A stretch of DNA of 64,000 nucleotides, from assembly GCA_045114775.1 (NCBI GenBank), contig JBGULC010000010.1:62001-126000 (forward strand), written 5' to 3'. A program made the translations under genes and the position numbers. The notes under the pieces are model-generated. The model did no database searches and was not told the origin of the DNA. It was given only the letters and a program-made list of their open reading frames with translations. This DNA comes from UBA3792 sp045114775 (GTDB lineage Bacteria > Bacillota > Clostridia > Christensenellales > CAG-138). Below, in pieces: positions 42,323 to 50,963 of the stretch (within the stretch, counting starts at the first letter, position 1; each line of letters opens with the position of its first letter).

Positions 42323-43768
42323 CTATGCGCCGTAGGTGCAGAACTCGCCGAGGTCGAAGTCGATAACGCCCGTGATCTCCGCGCTGCCGTCAAGCCCTTC
42401 GTAGACATACATCAGCTTATACTGCGGAAGCGCCTCGGGAATGCGCTCGGTGAAGCGGACGAGCAGGCAGCGGTTCAGCCCCGCGACGACCTGCGTGCCG
42501 AGGTTTGCGACCGGATCGTAGACCGCGAGATAGCCGTAGCTGTTCAGCGCAATACCGAACTTATCCCGGATCTCCGCGGTGATTTCATACGATTCCGCAT
42601 ACGCCCAGCCGCCTTCAAGCGTTTCCTCCTCGGGGATCGGCTCCGCCGCACCGTACTCGTTCGGAATGACCGGCATATCGGCAAAGTTCATAATCTGCGC
42701 ATTGCCTTCAAGGTCCTCATAGACGTAGACCAGTACGAGTTTCGGCTGCGCGCCCGGATAGACGACCGTCGCCTCCGCAAGGAAGCAGTAGTTCGTCCCC
42801 GCGACGACCTGCGTGCCGAGGCACGCGACCGGAACGTAATCCACGCCGACAAGCCCGTTGAGCGCCTTTTCGAAAACATCCTTCAACTCGTCCGTCATCT
42901 CGGGCTCGTAAGCGACCTGCCATCCGCCGACGACCGGTTCGGGTTCATCGTCAAGCGGAAGCTCCGGCCCGGTGGTCGGATTATCATCATGTACCTGCTC
43001 CGGATCCGACTCCGGCAGATCGAGACTCAGGTCGACGACCTCCTTCAGCGACGCGCCGCCTTCGAGATCTTCATAGACATACACCAGCGCATAATGCGAA
43101 ACGGGATTCGGAACGACTGGGGTGATTTTGCAAAGCAGGCAGCGGTTCAGTCCCGCCACGACCTGTATGCCGAGATTCGCGATCGGCTCGTACGTCGCGC
43201 CGGTCAGACCGTCCAGCGCCTTTTCAAGCTTTGCTTTGATCTCGTCGGTGATCGCATAGTCCGCATCGTAAGCCCAGCCGCCCATCAGCGTGCCGGGTTC
43301 TGCGGGCATGGACGTCGTGCCGTCGCCGTTCGGAACGATCGCAACGGGCGCAAAGTTCAGGACATTCGCGTTGCCCCCGAGATCCTCATAGATATAGACG
43401 AACGCGTAGGTCGAAGGCGCGTCGGGCACGACGACGGTCGATTTTGCGAGATAGCAGTAGTTCATCCCCGCGACGACCTGCGTGCCGAGCAGCGCAATCG
43501 GCTCGTAATCGACGCCGACGGTCCCCTCGAGCGCCTTTTCGAAGCGCGCTTTCGTTTCATCGTTCAGCGCAGTATCTTCCGCGACCTGCCATCCGCCGGC
43601 GAGGACGCCGATAGGATCTTCTGGCGCAGGCTCCGATTCCGGTTCCGTCGCAGGCTCCGGCGCATTCGCCTCGGGCGCGGGCGTCGCTTCGGGTTTTTCC
43701 GGGTTTGCCGTGCATGCCGCCGCAAGAAGCAGTGTGCCGCACAGGAGAATTGCGATCAGTTTTTTCAT
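42323..43768 (-). CDS. Lipoprotein with four stefin/cystatin-like repeats
   Basis: A 481-residue protein. The lipobox AAAC (Cys19) and a Pro/Glu/Ala linker (about 20-55) place it on the cell surface. Four repeats of about 90-105 residues follow, each starting GGW, then a helix (DETKARFEKALEG type), then QVVAG (residues 97-101, 202-206, 320-324, 425-429) followed by TNYC, MNYC or LNRC, then a strand with VYVYEDLEG. A leading Gly pair, a helix, the QxVxG loop, NY and a pair of strands are the plan of stefins/cystatins, which block papain-like proteases. Repeats 1 and 3 (NYC) and 2 and 4 (NRC) are most alike, so a two-repeat unit was doubled. Protease inhibition is inferred, not shown. Monocistronic, with a strong terminator. 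Confidence 0.85.
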   Translation of the reverse strand: MKKLIAILLCGTLLLAAACTANPEKPEATPAPEANAPEPATEPESEPAPEDPIGVLAGGWQVAEDTALNDETKARFEKALEGTVGVDYEPIALLGTQVVAGMNYCYLAKSTVVVPDAPSTYAFVYIYEDLGGNANVLNFAPVAIVPNGDGTTSMPAEPGTLMGGWAYDADYAITDEIKAKLEKALDGLTGATYEPIANLGIQVVAGLNRCLLCKITPVVPNPVSHYALVYVYEDLEGGASLKEVVDLSLDLPESDPEQVHDDNPTTGPELPLDDEPEPVVGGWQVAYEPEMTDELKDVFEKALNGLVGVDYVPVACLGTQVVAGTNYCFLAEATVVYPGAQPKLVLVYVYEDLEGNAQIMNFADMPVIPNEYGAAEPIPEEETLEGGWAYAESYEITAEIRDKFGIALNSYGYLAVYDPVANLGTQVVAGLNRCLLVRFTERIPEALPQYKLMYVYEGLDGSAEITGVIDFDLGEFCTYGA

Positions 43769-43921
43769 GGTTTGTTTTCCTTTCTTTTTCCCTGTTCATA
43801 TAACAGCTGCGCGTGCGAAACTGTTACATGCGTTTGTACGATCCTCACAGGAACCTTGCATTCTATATACCGTATTATAAAGAGAAAGGTTGCACTCCGC
43901 AATGTTTTTCCCAAAAAATCA

Positions 43922-43950
43922 TGGACACGGAGGCGGATCGGCTTTATAAT
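43922..43950 (+). promoter_or_regulatory. Promoter of the MtnA-like gene
   Basis: TGGACA (43922-43927), 17 bases, TATAAT (43945-43950). The start would be only about 11 bases before the ATG, with GGGAGG between. Confidence 0.75.
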
Positions 43951-43967
43951 CGAAGCGGGAGGACGCT

Positions 43968-45023
43968 ATGGAACGACCCGATCACGATCTTGCATTCATG
44001 CTGCAATATGAGAATATCGCCTGGTACGAGGACGGCGCGGTGCGCATTCTCGACCGGCGCTGCTATCCGCGCACGGTCGCGTTCGTGACCTGTACGCAGT
44101 ACGGCGAGGTGGCGCAGGCGATCGCCGATATGGTGACGCAAAGCGCCGGACCCTACCCCGCTTCGGCGATGGGCATGGCGCTTGCGGCATACGAATGCCG
44201 CGAACGAAGCGAAGCGGAACAGCGCGCGTTTCTGAAGGAAGCGGCGGACCGCATCAGCTCCGCCCGGCCTACCACGGCAAAGCGCATGGCGCGGGTCTGC
44301 GAAACGATGCTCGAAGCGGCGGAGGCCGCGTGGAAGTCCGGCGAGCCGGTCGACCTTGCGATACGTCGCCGCGCGATCGAGGCGAACGACAGCCGCTACC
44401 GCAAGATCGCGAAGATCGCAGCGCACCTTTGCGACAAGTTTCCGGACGACGGAACGATCCTTACCCAGTGCTTTGCGGAGACGATCGTCGGCATGATGCT
44501 CCGGGAAGCGAAGGCGCGCGGCAAAAAGCTCCGCATCTTCTGCCCCGAGACGCGGCCGTATTTTCAGGGCGCGCGGCTCACGGCGACGGTCTGTTACGAA
44601 ATGGGCTTCGACGTGACCGTGATCACGGACAATATGCCTGCGTTTGTGATGCAGCGTGAAGGCGTGGACGTGTTCACCTCGGCGGCGGACGCGATCACGA
44701 TGGACGGACACGTGATCAACAAGGTCGGCACGTTTCAGATCGCGATCGCGGCAAAGCACCTCGGCGTGCCGTATTACGTCACCGGCGTGCCGGACACGGT
44801 GCATCCGAAGGCCGAAGACGTGAAGATCGAGTTCCGCGATCCGAGCTATGTATTGGAAGCGATGGGCGTGAAAACCGCGCGCGACGGCGTGAAGGGCTAT
44901 TATCCCGCGTTCGACGTGACGCCGCCGGAGCTTGTGACCGGCGTGGTGACCGACCGCGGCATACTGAGTCCGTACCGGCTCTCCGATTACGGCAAAAACG
45001 ACGCCTATGAAGTGGTGGTATAG
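43968..45023 (+). CDS. MtnA/eIF2B-alpha-family sugar-phosphate isomerase-like protein
   Basis: A 351-residue cytoplasmic protein. The C-terminal two thirds match the IF-2B/MtnA family: PETRPYFQGARLTA, TDNMPAFVM, VINKVGTFQIAIAAKHLGVPYYVTG. Methylthioribose-1-phosphate isomerase has NTGxLA with a catalytic Cys and GADRI with a catalytic Asp; here the equivalent places read LTQCFAETIVG and SAADAITMDG, so Cys and Asp are kept but the surroundings differ. It could isomerise another ribose-1-phosphate derivative, for example 5-deoxyribose-1-phosphate. Start fixed by GGGAGG six bases before 43968. In an operon with the small gene after it. Confidence 0.8.
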   Translation: MERPDHDLAFMLQYENIAWYEDGAVRILDRRCYPRTVAFVTCTQYGEVAQAIADMVTQSAGPYPASAMGMALAAYECRERSEAEQRAFLKEAADRISSARPTTAKRMARVCETMLEAAEAAWKSGEPVDLAIRRRAIEANDSRYRKIAKIAAHLCDKFPDDGTILTQCFAETIVGMMLREAKARGKKLRIFCPETRPYFQGARLTATVCYEMGFDVTVITDNMPAFVMQREGVDVFTSAADAITMDGHVINKVGTFQIAIAAKHLGVPYYVTGVPDTVHPKAEDVKIEFRDPSYVLEAMGVKTARDGVKGYYPAFDVTPPELVTGVVTDRGILSPYRLSDYGKNDAYEVVV

Positions 45024-45038
45024 AAGGAGGAAACCGAA

Positions 45039-45377
45039 ATGACAATCAACGTATACGAACAGTACTTCGCGGCGGACTGCGTCGCAAACAGCATCCACCG
45101 CCACGGCGCGCTGGTCATGCTGATCGCCACGTCGGAAAACGGCAACGTCAGCTATGAAGCGGCGGTGACGTTCTTCCCGCATATCGACGAGACGGACTTC
45201 GCGGTCTCCTATGACGCGTACTATTCCGACGTGCTCTACGATGCGCCGGGCAGGCGCTCGAAGAAGCGCGAGGCTATACTTCTGGAGACCTTCCGTGAGG
45301 ACATCGACGCGCTCGCAAAGCAGGTGAACGCGGTGATCTACTGGGACAAGCCGCTGAAAGAAGCCCGATGGGGCTGA
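45039..45377 (+). CDS. Hypothetical protein following the MtnA-like gene
   Basis: A 112-residue soluble protein rich in acidic and aromatic residues (HIDETDFAVSYDAYYSDVLY). No family recognised; no signal peptide or membrane segment. It lies 15 bases after the isomerase-like gene and has a very good ribosome site (AAGGAGGAAA), so it is real and cotranscribed. The following 160 bases hold a hairpin (GTCAAAT/ATTTGAC, 45423-45454) and no gene. Confidence 0.7.
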   Translation: MTINVYEQYFAADCVANSIHRHGALVMLIATSENGNVSYEAAVTFFPHIDETDFAVSYDAYYSDVLYDAPGRRSKKREAILLETFREDIDALAKQVNAVIYWDKPLKEARWG

Positions 45378-45537
45378 GGCCTGTCATACTTCGTATTCCC
45401 GTGGGGCAAAAGCTTTTTGGAGTCAAATCCGCCGCGCTTGCCGCTGAATTTGACGGATAACACCTTATCATTCGTTTGCTGCGGCAGAGAAACCGCATGA
45501 GGCGCCGAGCCCGGCGTTTCAAAAAGAGGAGAGCATT

Positions 45538-46074
45538 ATGAACATCACCGTCTATCTCGGCTCGAACCCGGGCAACGACCCGGCGCTTACGGAGGCCGTC
45601 CGCGCGCTCGGCACGTGGATCGGCAGTCACGGGCACGACCTCGTTTACGGCGGCTCGCGCTGCGGGCTGATGGGCATGCTCGCGGAAAGCGTGCTCGCCT
45701 CCGGCGGGAAGGTCACCGGCGTCGAACCGCAGTTCTTTGTGGATGCGGGCTTCGTTTACGACGCGATCACGAAGCTCCATGTCACGCGCGATATGTCCGA
45801 GCGCAAGGCGAAGATGATCGAGCTCGGCGACGCGTTCATAGCGTTTCCCGGCGGGACCGGCACGCTTGAGGAGATCTCCGAGATCATGAGCAAGGTCGCG
45901 CTGCGGCATCTCGACGCGCCGTGCATCCTCTACGATCTGAACGGCTACTACACCGGCATGCGCATCCTTCTGGACCGCATGGTCAGCTCGGGGCTTTCGA
46001 CGCCGGAAAAGCTGAAGGATATCACCTTTGCCGAAACGCTCGACGACGTCGTCCGCGCGCTGGAACGACGGTAA
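45538..46074 (+). CDS. LOG-family protein (TIGR00730 type nucleotide phosphoribohydrolase)
   Basis: A 178-residue Rossmann-like protein. YGGSRCGLMGMLAE and FPGGTGTLEEISEI are the two motifs of the LOG family, and SERKAKM carries the conserved Arg. Characterised members release the base from AMP or cytokinin ribotides. Often misnamed lysine decarboxylase. AGAGGAG lies before the ATG at 45538. Ends in a good terminator. Confidence 0.92.
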   Translation: MNITVYLGSNPGNDPALTEAVRALGTWIGSHGHDLVYGGSRCGLMGMLAESVLASGGKVTGVEPQFFVDAGFVYDAITKLHVTRDMSERKAKMIELGDAFIAFPGGTGTLEEISEIMSKVALRHLDAPCILYDLNGYYTGMRILLDRMVSSGLSTPEKLKDITFAETLDDVVRALERR

Positions 46075-46101
46075 GCCGTTTGCCGAATACCGCAATTCAA
46101 A

Positions 46102-46137
46102 CGCCGTCCGCGATCTGCGAACGGCTTCTGCTTTTTT
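46102..46137 (+). terminator. Terminator of the LOG gene
   Basis: GCCGTCCGC-GATCT-GCGAACGGC, then TTCTGCTTTTTT; 27 bases after the stop. Confidence 0.75.
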
Positions 46138-46157
46138 GGATCAATTGCATTCCGGCT

Positions 46158-46325
46158 TTATTTACGCGTGAAGGTCACGCCGCCCGGCTTCTCAAACATA
46201 AGCTTCATCGCGTCTCCGATCGCCGTACCGGCAGCTTTGCCGACCGCGGTCTTGTTGCCGAACCCGATCTCAATAAACGGTTCTTCAAGCGCCGAATAAA
46301 GGCTTCGCGGTCCTTGACGCTGCGT
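46158..46325 (-). pseudogene. Possible remnant of a gene's 3' end
   Basis: An open frame of 55 codons without a start codon. Its end, IEIGFGNKTAVGKAAGTAIG and then MKLMFEKPGGVTFTRK, reads like real protein with normal codon choice for this genome. It begins after an in-frame TGA. I do not recognise the family. Nothing else is visible between 46138 and 46421. Confidence 0.35.
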
Positions 46326-46421
46326 TCACGGCGCCCTGCCGGGTACGGGTCACACAGCGTTTGATTTCGGGGGAATTGTCAGGGCAGCGCCTTCGGCGTG
46401 CACACGCTTTGCATTTTTGTC

Positions 46422-46450
46422 TTGCAAGTTTTCTGCGCATCCGCTACAAT
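46422..46450 (+). promoter_or_regulatory. Promoter of the phosphodiester glycosidase gene
   Basis: TTGCAA (46422-46427), 17 bases, TACAAT (46445-46450). Confidence 0.78.
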
Positions 46451-46493
46451 AGGGATGGCGGGAAACCGCCGATCCGAAACCGGAGGACTGATG

Positions 46494-47627
46494 ATGAAAC
46501 GATCTTTTCTTATACGAACCCTTGCGCTTGCGCTTCTCTTGCTGACCGCCTGTGTCGGAACCGAGCGGATCGAAGCCGCCGAATCGACGCCGACTGCCGC
46601 TCCGACGGCTGTACCCGAACCGACGTCCCTGCAGGAAGATGTGATCCCGATCATCCCGACGGAAACGCCGACCATTGCGTTTTCCGCCGTTCCGACGGAG
46701 GAGCCGACGCCCGAGCCGACGCCGACGCCCGAGCCGACGCCGACGCCTGAGCCGAAGATCGGCGATTTCAGCGCGAACTTCCCGAACTACGATACCGGCG
46801 CCGAGGCGGATTACAGCTATCAGAGCGACAACCTGCGCATCGCGATCACGGTACATCACGAAAACCTGCCGGACGTGCGGCAGGAACGGGAGCTACCCGA
46901 AACCTATTATATTGCCGACATCTGGATCCGCAGCATCGACGCATTCCGCACTGCCTTTGCAAACGGCGAGTTCAATAAAGGTCAGGAAGAGGGCGATGCA
47001 CTCGCCCGCCGCGAAAACGCGATCCTGGCGGTCAACGGCAGCTTCAACCAGGGGCTGATCCTGAAGGACGGAGAGATCCTGCAGGGTCTGCGCAAGAACA
47101 AGGGTTGGAACTCCGGCGCCGTCGGGCTGATCTATCGGGACGGCTCGCTGAAGACCTTCTACCTGCAGGACGAGCCTTTGAACCTGGATCAGGAGATCAA
47201 GAACGGCGCGCTGTTCGGCTGGCAGTTCGGCCCGATCATCATCCGCAACTATGAGAAGGGCCCGGGTGCGACCAAGTATTACAAGATGGGCTACAAGGCG
47301 CGCAATATGCTCGGATATTACGAGCCGGGCCATTACGTGATCGTCACCTGCGACAATCGCGGCCAGGAGGCGCAGGGCATGAACGAATATATGATGGTCG
47401 AGATGATGCAGTCGCTCGGCGTCAAGGAAGCGTTTAACCTCGACGGCGGCACAAGCGCGGTCATGGTCTTTATGGGCAAGATCGTCAACCAGCCGACGCA
47501 GCGGAACGACAACGGGACCATAGTGGACGGCCGGCCGCTCGTGGATATGCTGATCTTCGGCGAATGCGGCGAAGACGGAGTATTCAAGGATCTCTCTTCT
47601 CTTACGCCATCCAAATTCAAAGACTGA
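46494..47627 (+). CDS. Secreted phosphodiester glycosidase-family (NAGPA) lipoprotein
   Basis: A 377-residue protein. Signal peptide with lipobox LTAC (Cys18); a long Pro/Thr/Glu spacer (about 30-88, with PEPTPTPEPTPTPEP repeats); then the NAGPA domain from about residue 120 (ILAVNGSFNQGLILKDGEI, YVIVTCDNRGQ, FNLDGGTSAVMVFMG). The NLDGGxS motif is the family hallmark. Members remove phosphodiester-linked N-acetylglucosamine or trim cell-wall polysaccharide. It acts outside the membrane. Two ATGs are adjacent; the one at 46494 has the better distance to GGAGG. Confidence 0.9.
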   Translation: MKRSFLIRTLALALLLLTACVGTERIEAAESTPTAAPTAVPEPTSLQEDVIPIIPTETPTIAFSAVPTEEPTPEPTPTPEPTPTPEPKIGDFSANFPNYDTGAEADYSYQSDNLRIAITVHHENLPDVRQERELPETYYIADIWIRSIDAFRTAFANGEFNKGQEEGDALARRENAILAVNGSFNQGLILKDGEILQGLRKNKGWNSGAVGLIYRDGSLKTFYLQDEPLNLDQEIKNGALFGWQFGPIIIRNYEKGPGATKYYKMGYKARNMLGYYEPGHYVIVTCDNRGQEAQGMNEYMMVEMMQSLGVKEAFNLDGGTSAVMVFMGKIVNQPTQRNDNGTIVDGRPLVDMLIFGECGEDGVFKDLSSLTPSKFKD

Positions 47628-47637
47628 GTCAAAACGC

Positions 47638-47667
47638 AAAAACGGCAGCGCACGCTGCCGTTTTTTA
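47638..47667. terminator. Bidirectional terminator
   Basis: AAAAACGGCAGCG / CGCTGCCGTTTTT, a near-perfect stem with A- and T-tracts between convergent genes (glycosidase and msrA). Confidence 0.92.
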
Positions 47668-47677
47668 TGCCTCGGGT

Positions 47678-48175
47678 TCAGTCCTTCCTGTCCGCAAGAT
47701 GAAAATACCTCGTCGGGATGTGGCAGTAGCCGCCCGGGTTCTTGTCGAGATACTTCTGATGGTAAGCTTCTGCGGAGAAGAAGTTTTCGATCGGCTTGAC
47801 CTCGACGGCCAGCGGCCTGCCCTCCTTCGCCTCGACCTCTCTGTACACCGTCTCGATCTCCGGAAGCTGGCTTTCATCGGTATAATAGATCCCGGTGCGG
47901 TACTGGACGCCGCTGTCCATGCCCTGCCGGTTCACCGAAACGGGGTCGACGACCTGAAAATAGAAGCGCAGAAGCTCCGCAAGCGGCATCTCGCGCTCGT
48001 CATACGCGACGCGCACCGTCTCCGCGTGACCGGAATTGTCGCACACCTCGCGGTAGCTCGGCGCGTGATCCGGGCCGTTCGCATAGCCGACCTCGGTCTC
48101 CTTGACGCCTGTAAACTGATCCAGGAACTTCTGCATGCCCCAGAAGCATCCGCCCGCCAGATAGATCGTTTTCAT
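47678..48175 (-). CDS. msrA: Peptide-methionine (S)-S-oxide reductase
   Basis: A 165-residue cytoplasmic repair enzyme. GGCFWG with catalytic Cys10 opens the protein; YANGP, SGHAETVRVAYD and ENFFSAEAYHQKYL are conserved. A C-terminal Cys in GGYCHIP could resolve the disulfide. Third gene of a probable pepT-ycxB-msrA operon (gaps of 12-13 bases). Ends in a strong shared terminator. Confidence 0.95.
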   Translation of the reverse strand: MKTIYLAGGCFWGMQKFLDQFTGVKETEVGYANGPDHAPSYREVCDNSGHAETVRVAYDEREMPLAELLRFYFQVVDPVSVNRQGMDSGVQYRTGIYYTDESQLPEIETVYREVEAKEGRPLAVEVKPIENFFSAEAYHQKYLDKNPGGYCHIPTRYFHLADRKD

Positions 48176-48187
48176 ACGCCGTCCCCC

Positions 48188-48745
48188 TTATTTCCATCTT
48201 GCCTTTGCCTGCGGGCATTTTTCGCACATCAGCGCCTTGAACGACGATTCCGTCATGCCGTCCGCAAAGCCGGTTTTGGATACCATGAGCATCTGCCGCG
48301 CAGCCGTGCGCATCAGCAGCAGATCGCGCGTTTCCGAAAACCGCGCAAACGATTCGAAGCGGAAACCGACCTCGCTGTCGTTCGCGGCGTTGTGCATGCG
48401 CACGCCCTCCGGTTCGACCGTCACGGTCAGCTCGCCGTTTTTGCCGTACGCCTCCTCGATACGCTTCATAGTCCTGCTGCCGTACAGCCGCGGCAGCAGA
48501 AAATGCTGCGCGATCACCGCGACGACCGCGATGCCGAGCGCGATCAGCGGCACGAGATTGTCCTTGCTGAAGAACGGCTGCTCCGAAAGCAGCGAGGACA
48601 GCAGCAATACAAGCGCCATCAGCACGACGAAGCCGAAGAGCAGCAGGTCGGAAAATTTCGTCATGTCGCTGTACGCCTGCGCGTAGTGCTCCCGCGTTGG
48701 GACAAATGCGTTTTTCGCCAGAACGGTGCGTTCGTTTTCTTCCAT
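48188..48745 (-). CDS. YcxB-like membrane protein
   Basis: A 185-residue protein with two adjacent membrane helices (about 31-53 and 62-84) and a C-terminal soluble domain. EPEGVRMHNAANDSEVGFRFESFARFSETRDLLLM is the YcxB-type region (only parts quoted as motif: VGFRFESFARFSETRD). Function of the family unknown. It lies between pepT and msrA on one transcript. Confidence 0.75.
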   Translation of the reverse strand: MEENERTVLAKNAFVPTREHYAQAYSDMTKFSDLLLFGFVVLMALVLLLSSLLSEQPFFSKDNLVPLIALGIAVVAVIAQHFLLPRLYGSRTMKRIEEAYGKNGELTVTVEPEGVRMHNAANDSEVGFRFESFARFSETRDLLLMRTAARQMLMVSKTGFADGMTESSFKALMCEKCPQAKARWK

Positions 48746-48758
48746 TTTTGCTCCTCCT

Positions 48759-50021
48759 TTATTCCGCGGGCATGTTTCCGAACAGCCCGCAAAGCCTGAT
48801 CAGAATCTCTACATTCTTTTCCATCGACGGGATCGGCACATACTCGAACCGCCCGTGCGCATTCTCATACCCCGCGGAGAGGTTCGGGCTCGGAAGCCCC
48901 CGCCAGCTCAGCGCGGATCCGTCCGTACCGCCGCGGAACGGCTCGGTCTTCGGCTCGATGCCGCTCATACGGATCGCCTCGGTGAGGTTTTCGATCAAAA
49001 ACGGGTATTCGTCGATCACGTCCTTCATGTTGCGATAGGACTGCTCGATCAAAAGCGAAACGCGGTCCGCGCCGTATTGCGCCTGCAGCGCGTCCGCACA
49101 TTTTTCAAGATACGCCTCGCGGTGCCGGAACTGTACGCGGTCGTGATCGCGAACGATCAGCACGACCTTTGCATGCTCGACGTCGGCGTTCAGCGCGATC
49201 ACGTGGAAGAAGCCCTCGCGCCCGCAGGTGTACTGCGGCTTTTCGAAGCGCGGCAGCATGGCGAGAAACTCCGCCGCCACGTCCGCGGCGTTGACCATGA
49301 TGCCCTTCGCCGTGGCGGGATGCACGCTGAGACCCGTGACCTCGAGCGTCGCCTCCGAAGCGTTGAACGTCTCGTCCATATAGAAGCCGAGGTGATCGCC
49401 GTCGAGCGTGTAGGCGACCTTCGCGCCGAAGCGGTCGAGGTCCAGATCCTTTGCAAGGCCTCCCACCTCCTCGTCCGGCGTGAACGCCAGCGAGACCGGG
49501 CCGTGCGGGATCTCCGGATGCGCAAGGCAATGCTCGGCAAACGTCATGACCGCCGCGATCGCCGCCTTGTCGTCGCCGCCCAAAAGCGTCGTGCCGTCGG
49601 TGAGGATCAGGTCCTGTCCGACGTACCCGAGAAGATTCGGGAAGTCCTTCGGCGACATCACGATGTTTTGCTCCGCGTTCAGCAGGATATCGCCGCCGTC
49701 GTAGTTTTCCAGAACCCACGGGCGTACGTTCGCCCCCGGCGCGTCCGGCGCGGTGTCGAGATGCGTGACAAAGCCCACGGGCCGTCCGCCGCCGTCCGGC
49801 ATCGTGGAAGGAAGCTTTCCGTAGACCACGCAGGCCGTTTCGTCGAGATATACCTCGCTTGCGCCGATCGAGATCAGCTCGTCTCTGAGCATCCGCGCAA
49901 GGTCGAACTGTTTCCGCGTCGTCGGCGTGTCCTTGCCGTAATGGTCGGACTGCGTGTCGACCTTCGCGTAGCGGATCATGCGCTCTTTGACTTTTTCATA
50001 GAATTCCGTGCGTCTGTACAT
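48759..50021 (-). CDS. pepT: Peptidase T (tripeptide aminopeptidase)
   Basis: A 420-residue M20B metallopeptidase that removes the N-terminal residue of tripeptides in the cytoplasm. Di-zinc ligands and catalytic acids: THLDTAPD, GGDDKAAIA, FTPDEEVGG, YTLDGDHLG and, near the end, FRGGTDGSALS. The usual length. The promoter at 50053-50082 is inside the longer open frame, so the start is the ATG ending at 50021, after GGGAGGAAA. First gene of its operon. Confidence 0.96.
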   Translation of the reverse strand: MYRRTEFYEKVKERMIRYAKVDTQSDHYGKDTPTTRKQFDLARMLRDELISIGASEVYLDETACVVYGKLPSTMPDGGGRPVGFVTHLDTAPDAPGANVRPWVLENYDGGDILLNAEQNIVMSPKDFPNLLGYVGQDLILTDGTTLLGGDDKAAIAAVMTFAEHCLAHPEIPHGPVSLAFTPDEEVGGLAKDLDLDRFGAKVAYTLDGDHLGFYMDETFNASEATLEVTGLSVHPATAKGIMVNAADVAAEFLAMLPRFEKPQYTCGREGFFHVIALNADVEHAKVVLIVRDHDRVQFRHREAYLEKCADALQAQYGADRVSLLIEQSYRNMKDVIDEYPFLIENLTEAIRMSGIEPKTEPFRGGTDGSALSWRGLPSPNLSAGYENAHGRFEYVPIPSMEKNVEILIRLCGLFGNMPAE

Positions 50022-50052
50022 CGCGTTTCCTCCCGTGCGCCGTGATGAGAAC

Positions 50053-50082
50053 AGTATACCACAGTCCGGCGGGCCGTGTAAA
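50053..50082 (-). promoter_or_regulatory. Promoter of pepT-ycxB-msrA
   Basis: On the minus strand TTTACA (50082-50077), 18 bases, TATACT (50058-50053). Confidence 0.75.
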
Positions 50083-50144
50083 TGCGCCGCGGAAAAATAT
50101 CGCGGCAAAGCGCAGCAGGCGGTCGGCAGCACGGGGAAAGGCGC

Positions 50145-50172
50145 TTGCGTTCGCCGACCGATGTGGTATAAT
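50145..50172 (+). promoter_or_regulatory. Promoter of the flavodoxin-type reductase
   Basis: TTGCGT (50145-50150), 16 bases, TATAAT (50167-50172). Confidence 0.7.
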
Positions 50173-50202
50173 GGGCATATCGAACAAAGGAGCATTCGGA
50201 TT

Positions 50203-50892
50203 ATGAAAATTCTGGTTTTGAACGGCAGCCCCAAGGGAGAAAAGAGCGATACGCTGCATATCACGCGCGCGTTTTTAGACGGCATGCAGTCCGCGGCGCC
50301 GCAGGACGTGACGCTGGTGCACGTCAACGAACGGAACATCGCCTTCTGCACCGGCTGCTTCGTCTGCAAAAAGAACGGCGGCGTCTGCGTGCTGGACGAC
50401 GACATGAAAGCGATCCTGGATGCGATCCTTACAAGCGATCTTCTGATCTTCAGCTTCCCGCTGTATTCCTACGGCATGCCGGGCGCGCTGAAAAACGTGA
50501 TCGACCGCATGATGCCGCTGTCCTCGTGGAACATGGTGAAAAATGCCGAGGGCAAGTACGGACATCGGATGCAGTACGACGTCGACAAGCTGCATTATAT
50601 GATGATCTGCGGCTGCGGCTTCCCGAACTCCAAGCACAACTTCGAGGGCGCGGTGCGGCAGTTTACGCTGAAATTCCCGGAGCGCAGCACCGTCGTCACG
50701 GTCCCCGAAAGCCCGATGTTCAACATCCCGCAGGCAGCGCAGTTCGTCGCTCCGCGTCTATTGGCGCTGAAGGCCGCCGGCGCGGAATATGCCTCGACCG
50801 GCGCCCTGTCGCCGGAGACCCTGCAGACCATCTGCTCGCCGATGATCCCCGAGGAGATCTACGCCCAGTTTGCCAACGGCGAACGGCGCTGA
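50203..50892 (+). CDS. NADPH-dependent FMN reductase / flavodoxin-fold oxidoreductase
   Basis: A 229-residue soluble protein. KILVLNGSPKGEKSDTL is the FMN phosphate loop; FCTGCFVCKKNGGVCVLDDD is the Cys-rich segment seen in this subgroup; FPLYSYGMPGALKNVIDR is the isoalloxazine region. It resembles the double flavodoxin at the end of the cobalamin operon, especially in the first unit. Electron partner unknown. AAAGGAG lies ten bases before the ATG at 50203. Confidence 0.9.
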   Translation: MKILVLNGSPKGEKSDTLHITRAFLDGMQSAAPQDVTLVHVNERNIAFCTGCFVCKKNGGVCVLDDDMKAILDAILTSDLLIFSFPLYSYGMPGALKNVIDRMMPLSSWNMVKNAEGKYGHRMQYDVDKLHYMMICGCGFPNSKHNFEGAVRQFTLKFPERSTVVTVPESPMFNIPQAAQFVAPRLLALKAAGAEYASTGALSPETLQTICSPMIPEEIYAQFANGERR

Positions 50893-50963
50893 ATCCGATC
50901 GGTACGCTCTGCCGACGCATTCGTGAATGCGTCCCGAACCGGAAACGAACACGGACCGATACG

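Noticed and set aside
42245..44011. A 588-codon plus-strand frame opposite the cystatin-like lipoprotein
   Set aside because: Its repeats mirror the four repeats of the real gene on the minus strand; composition is that of an antisense frame.
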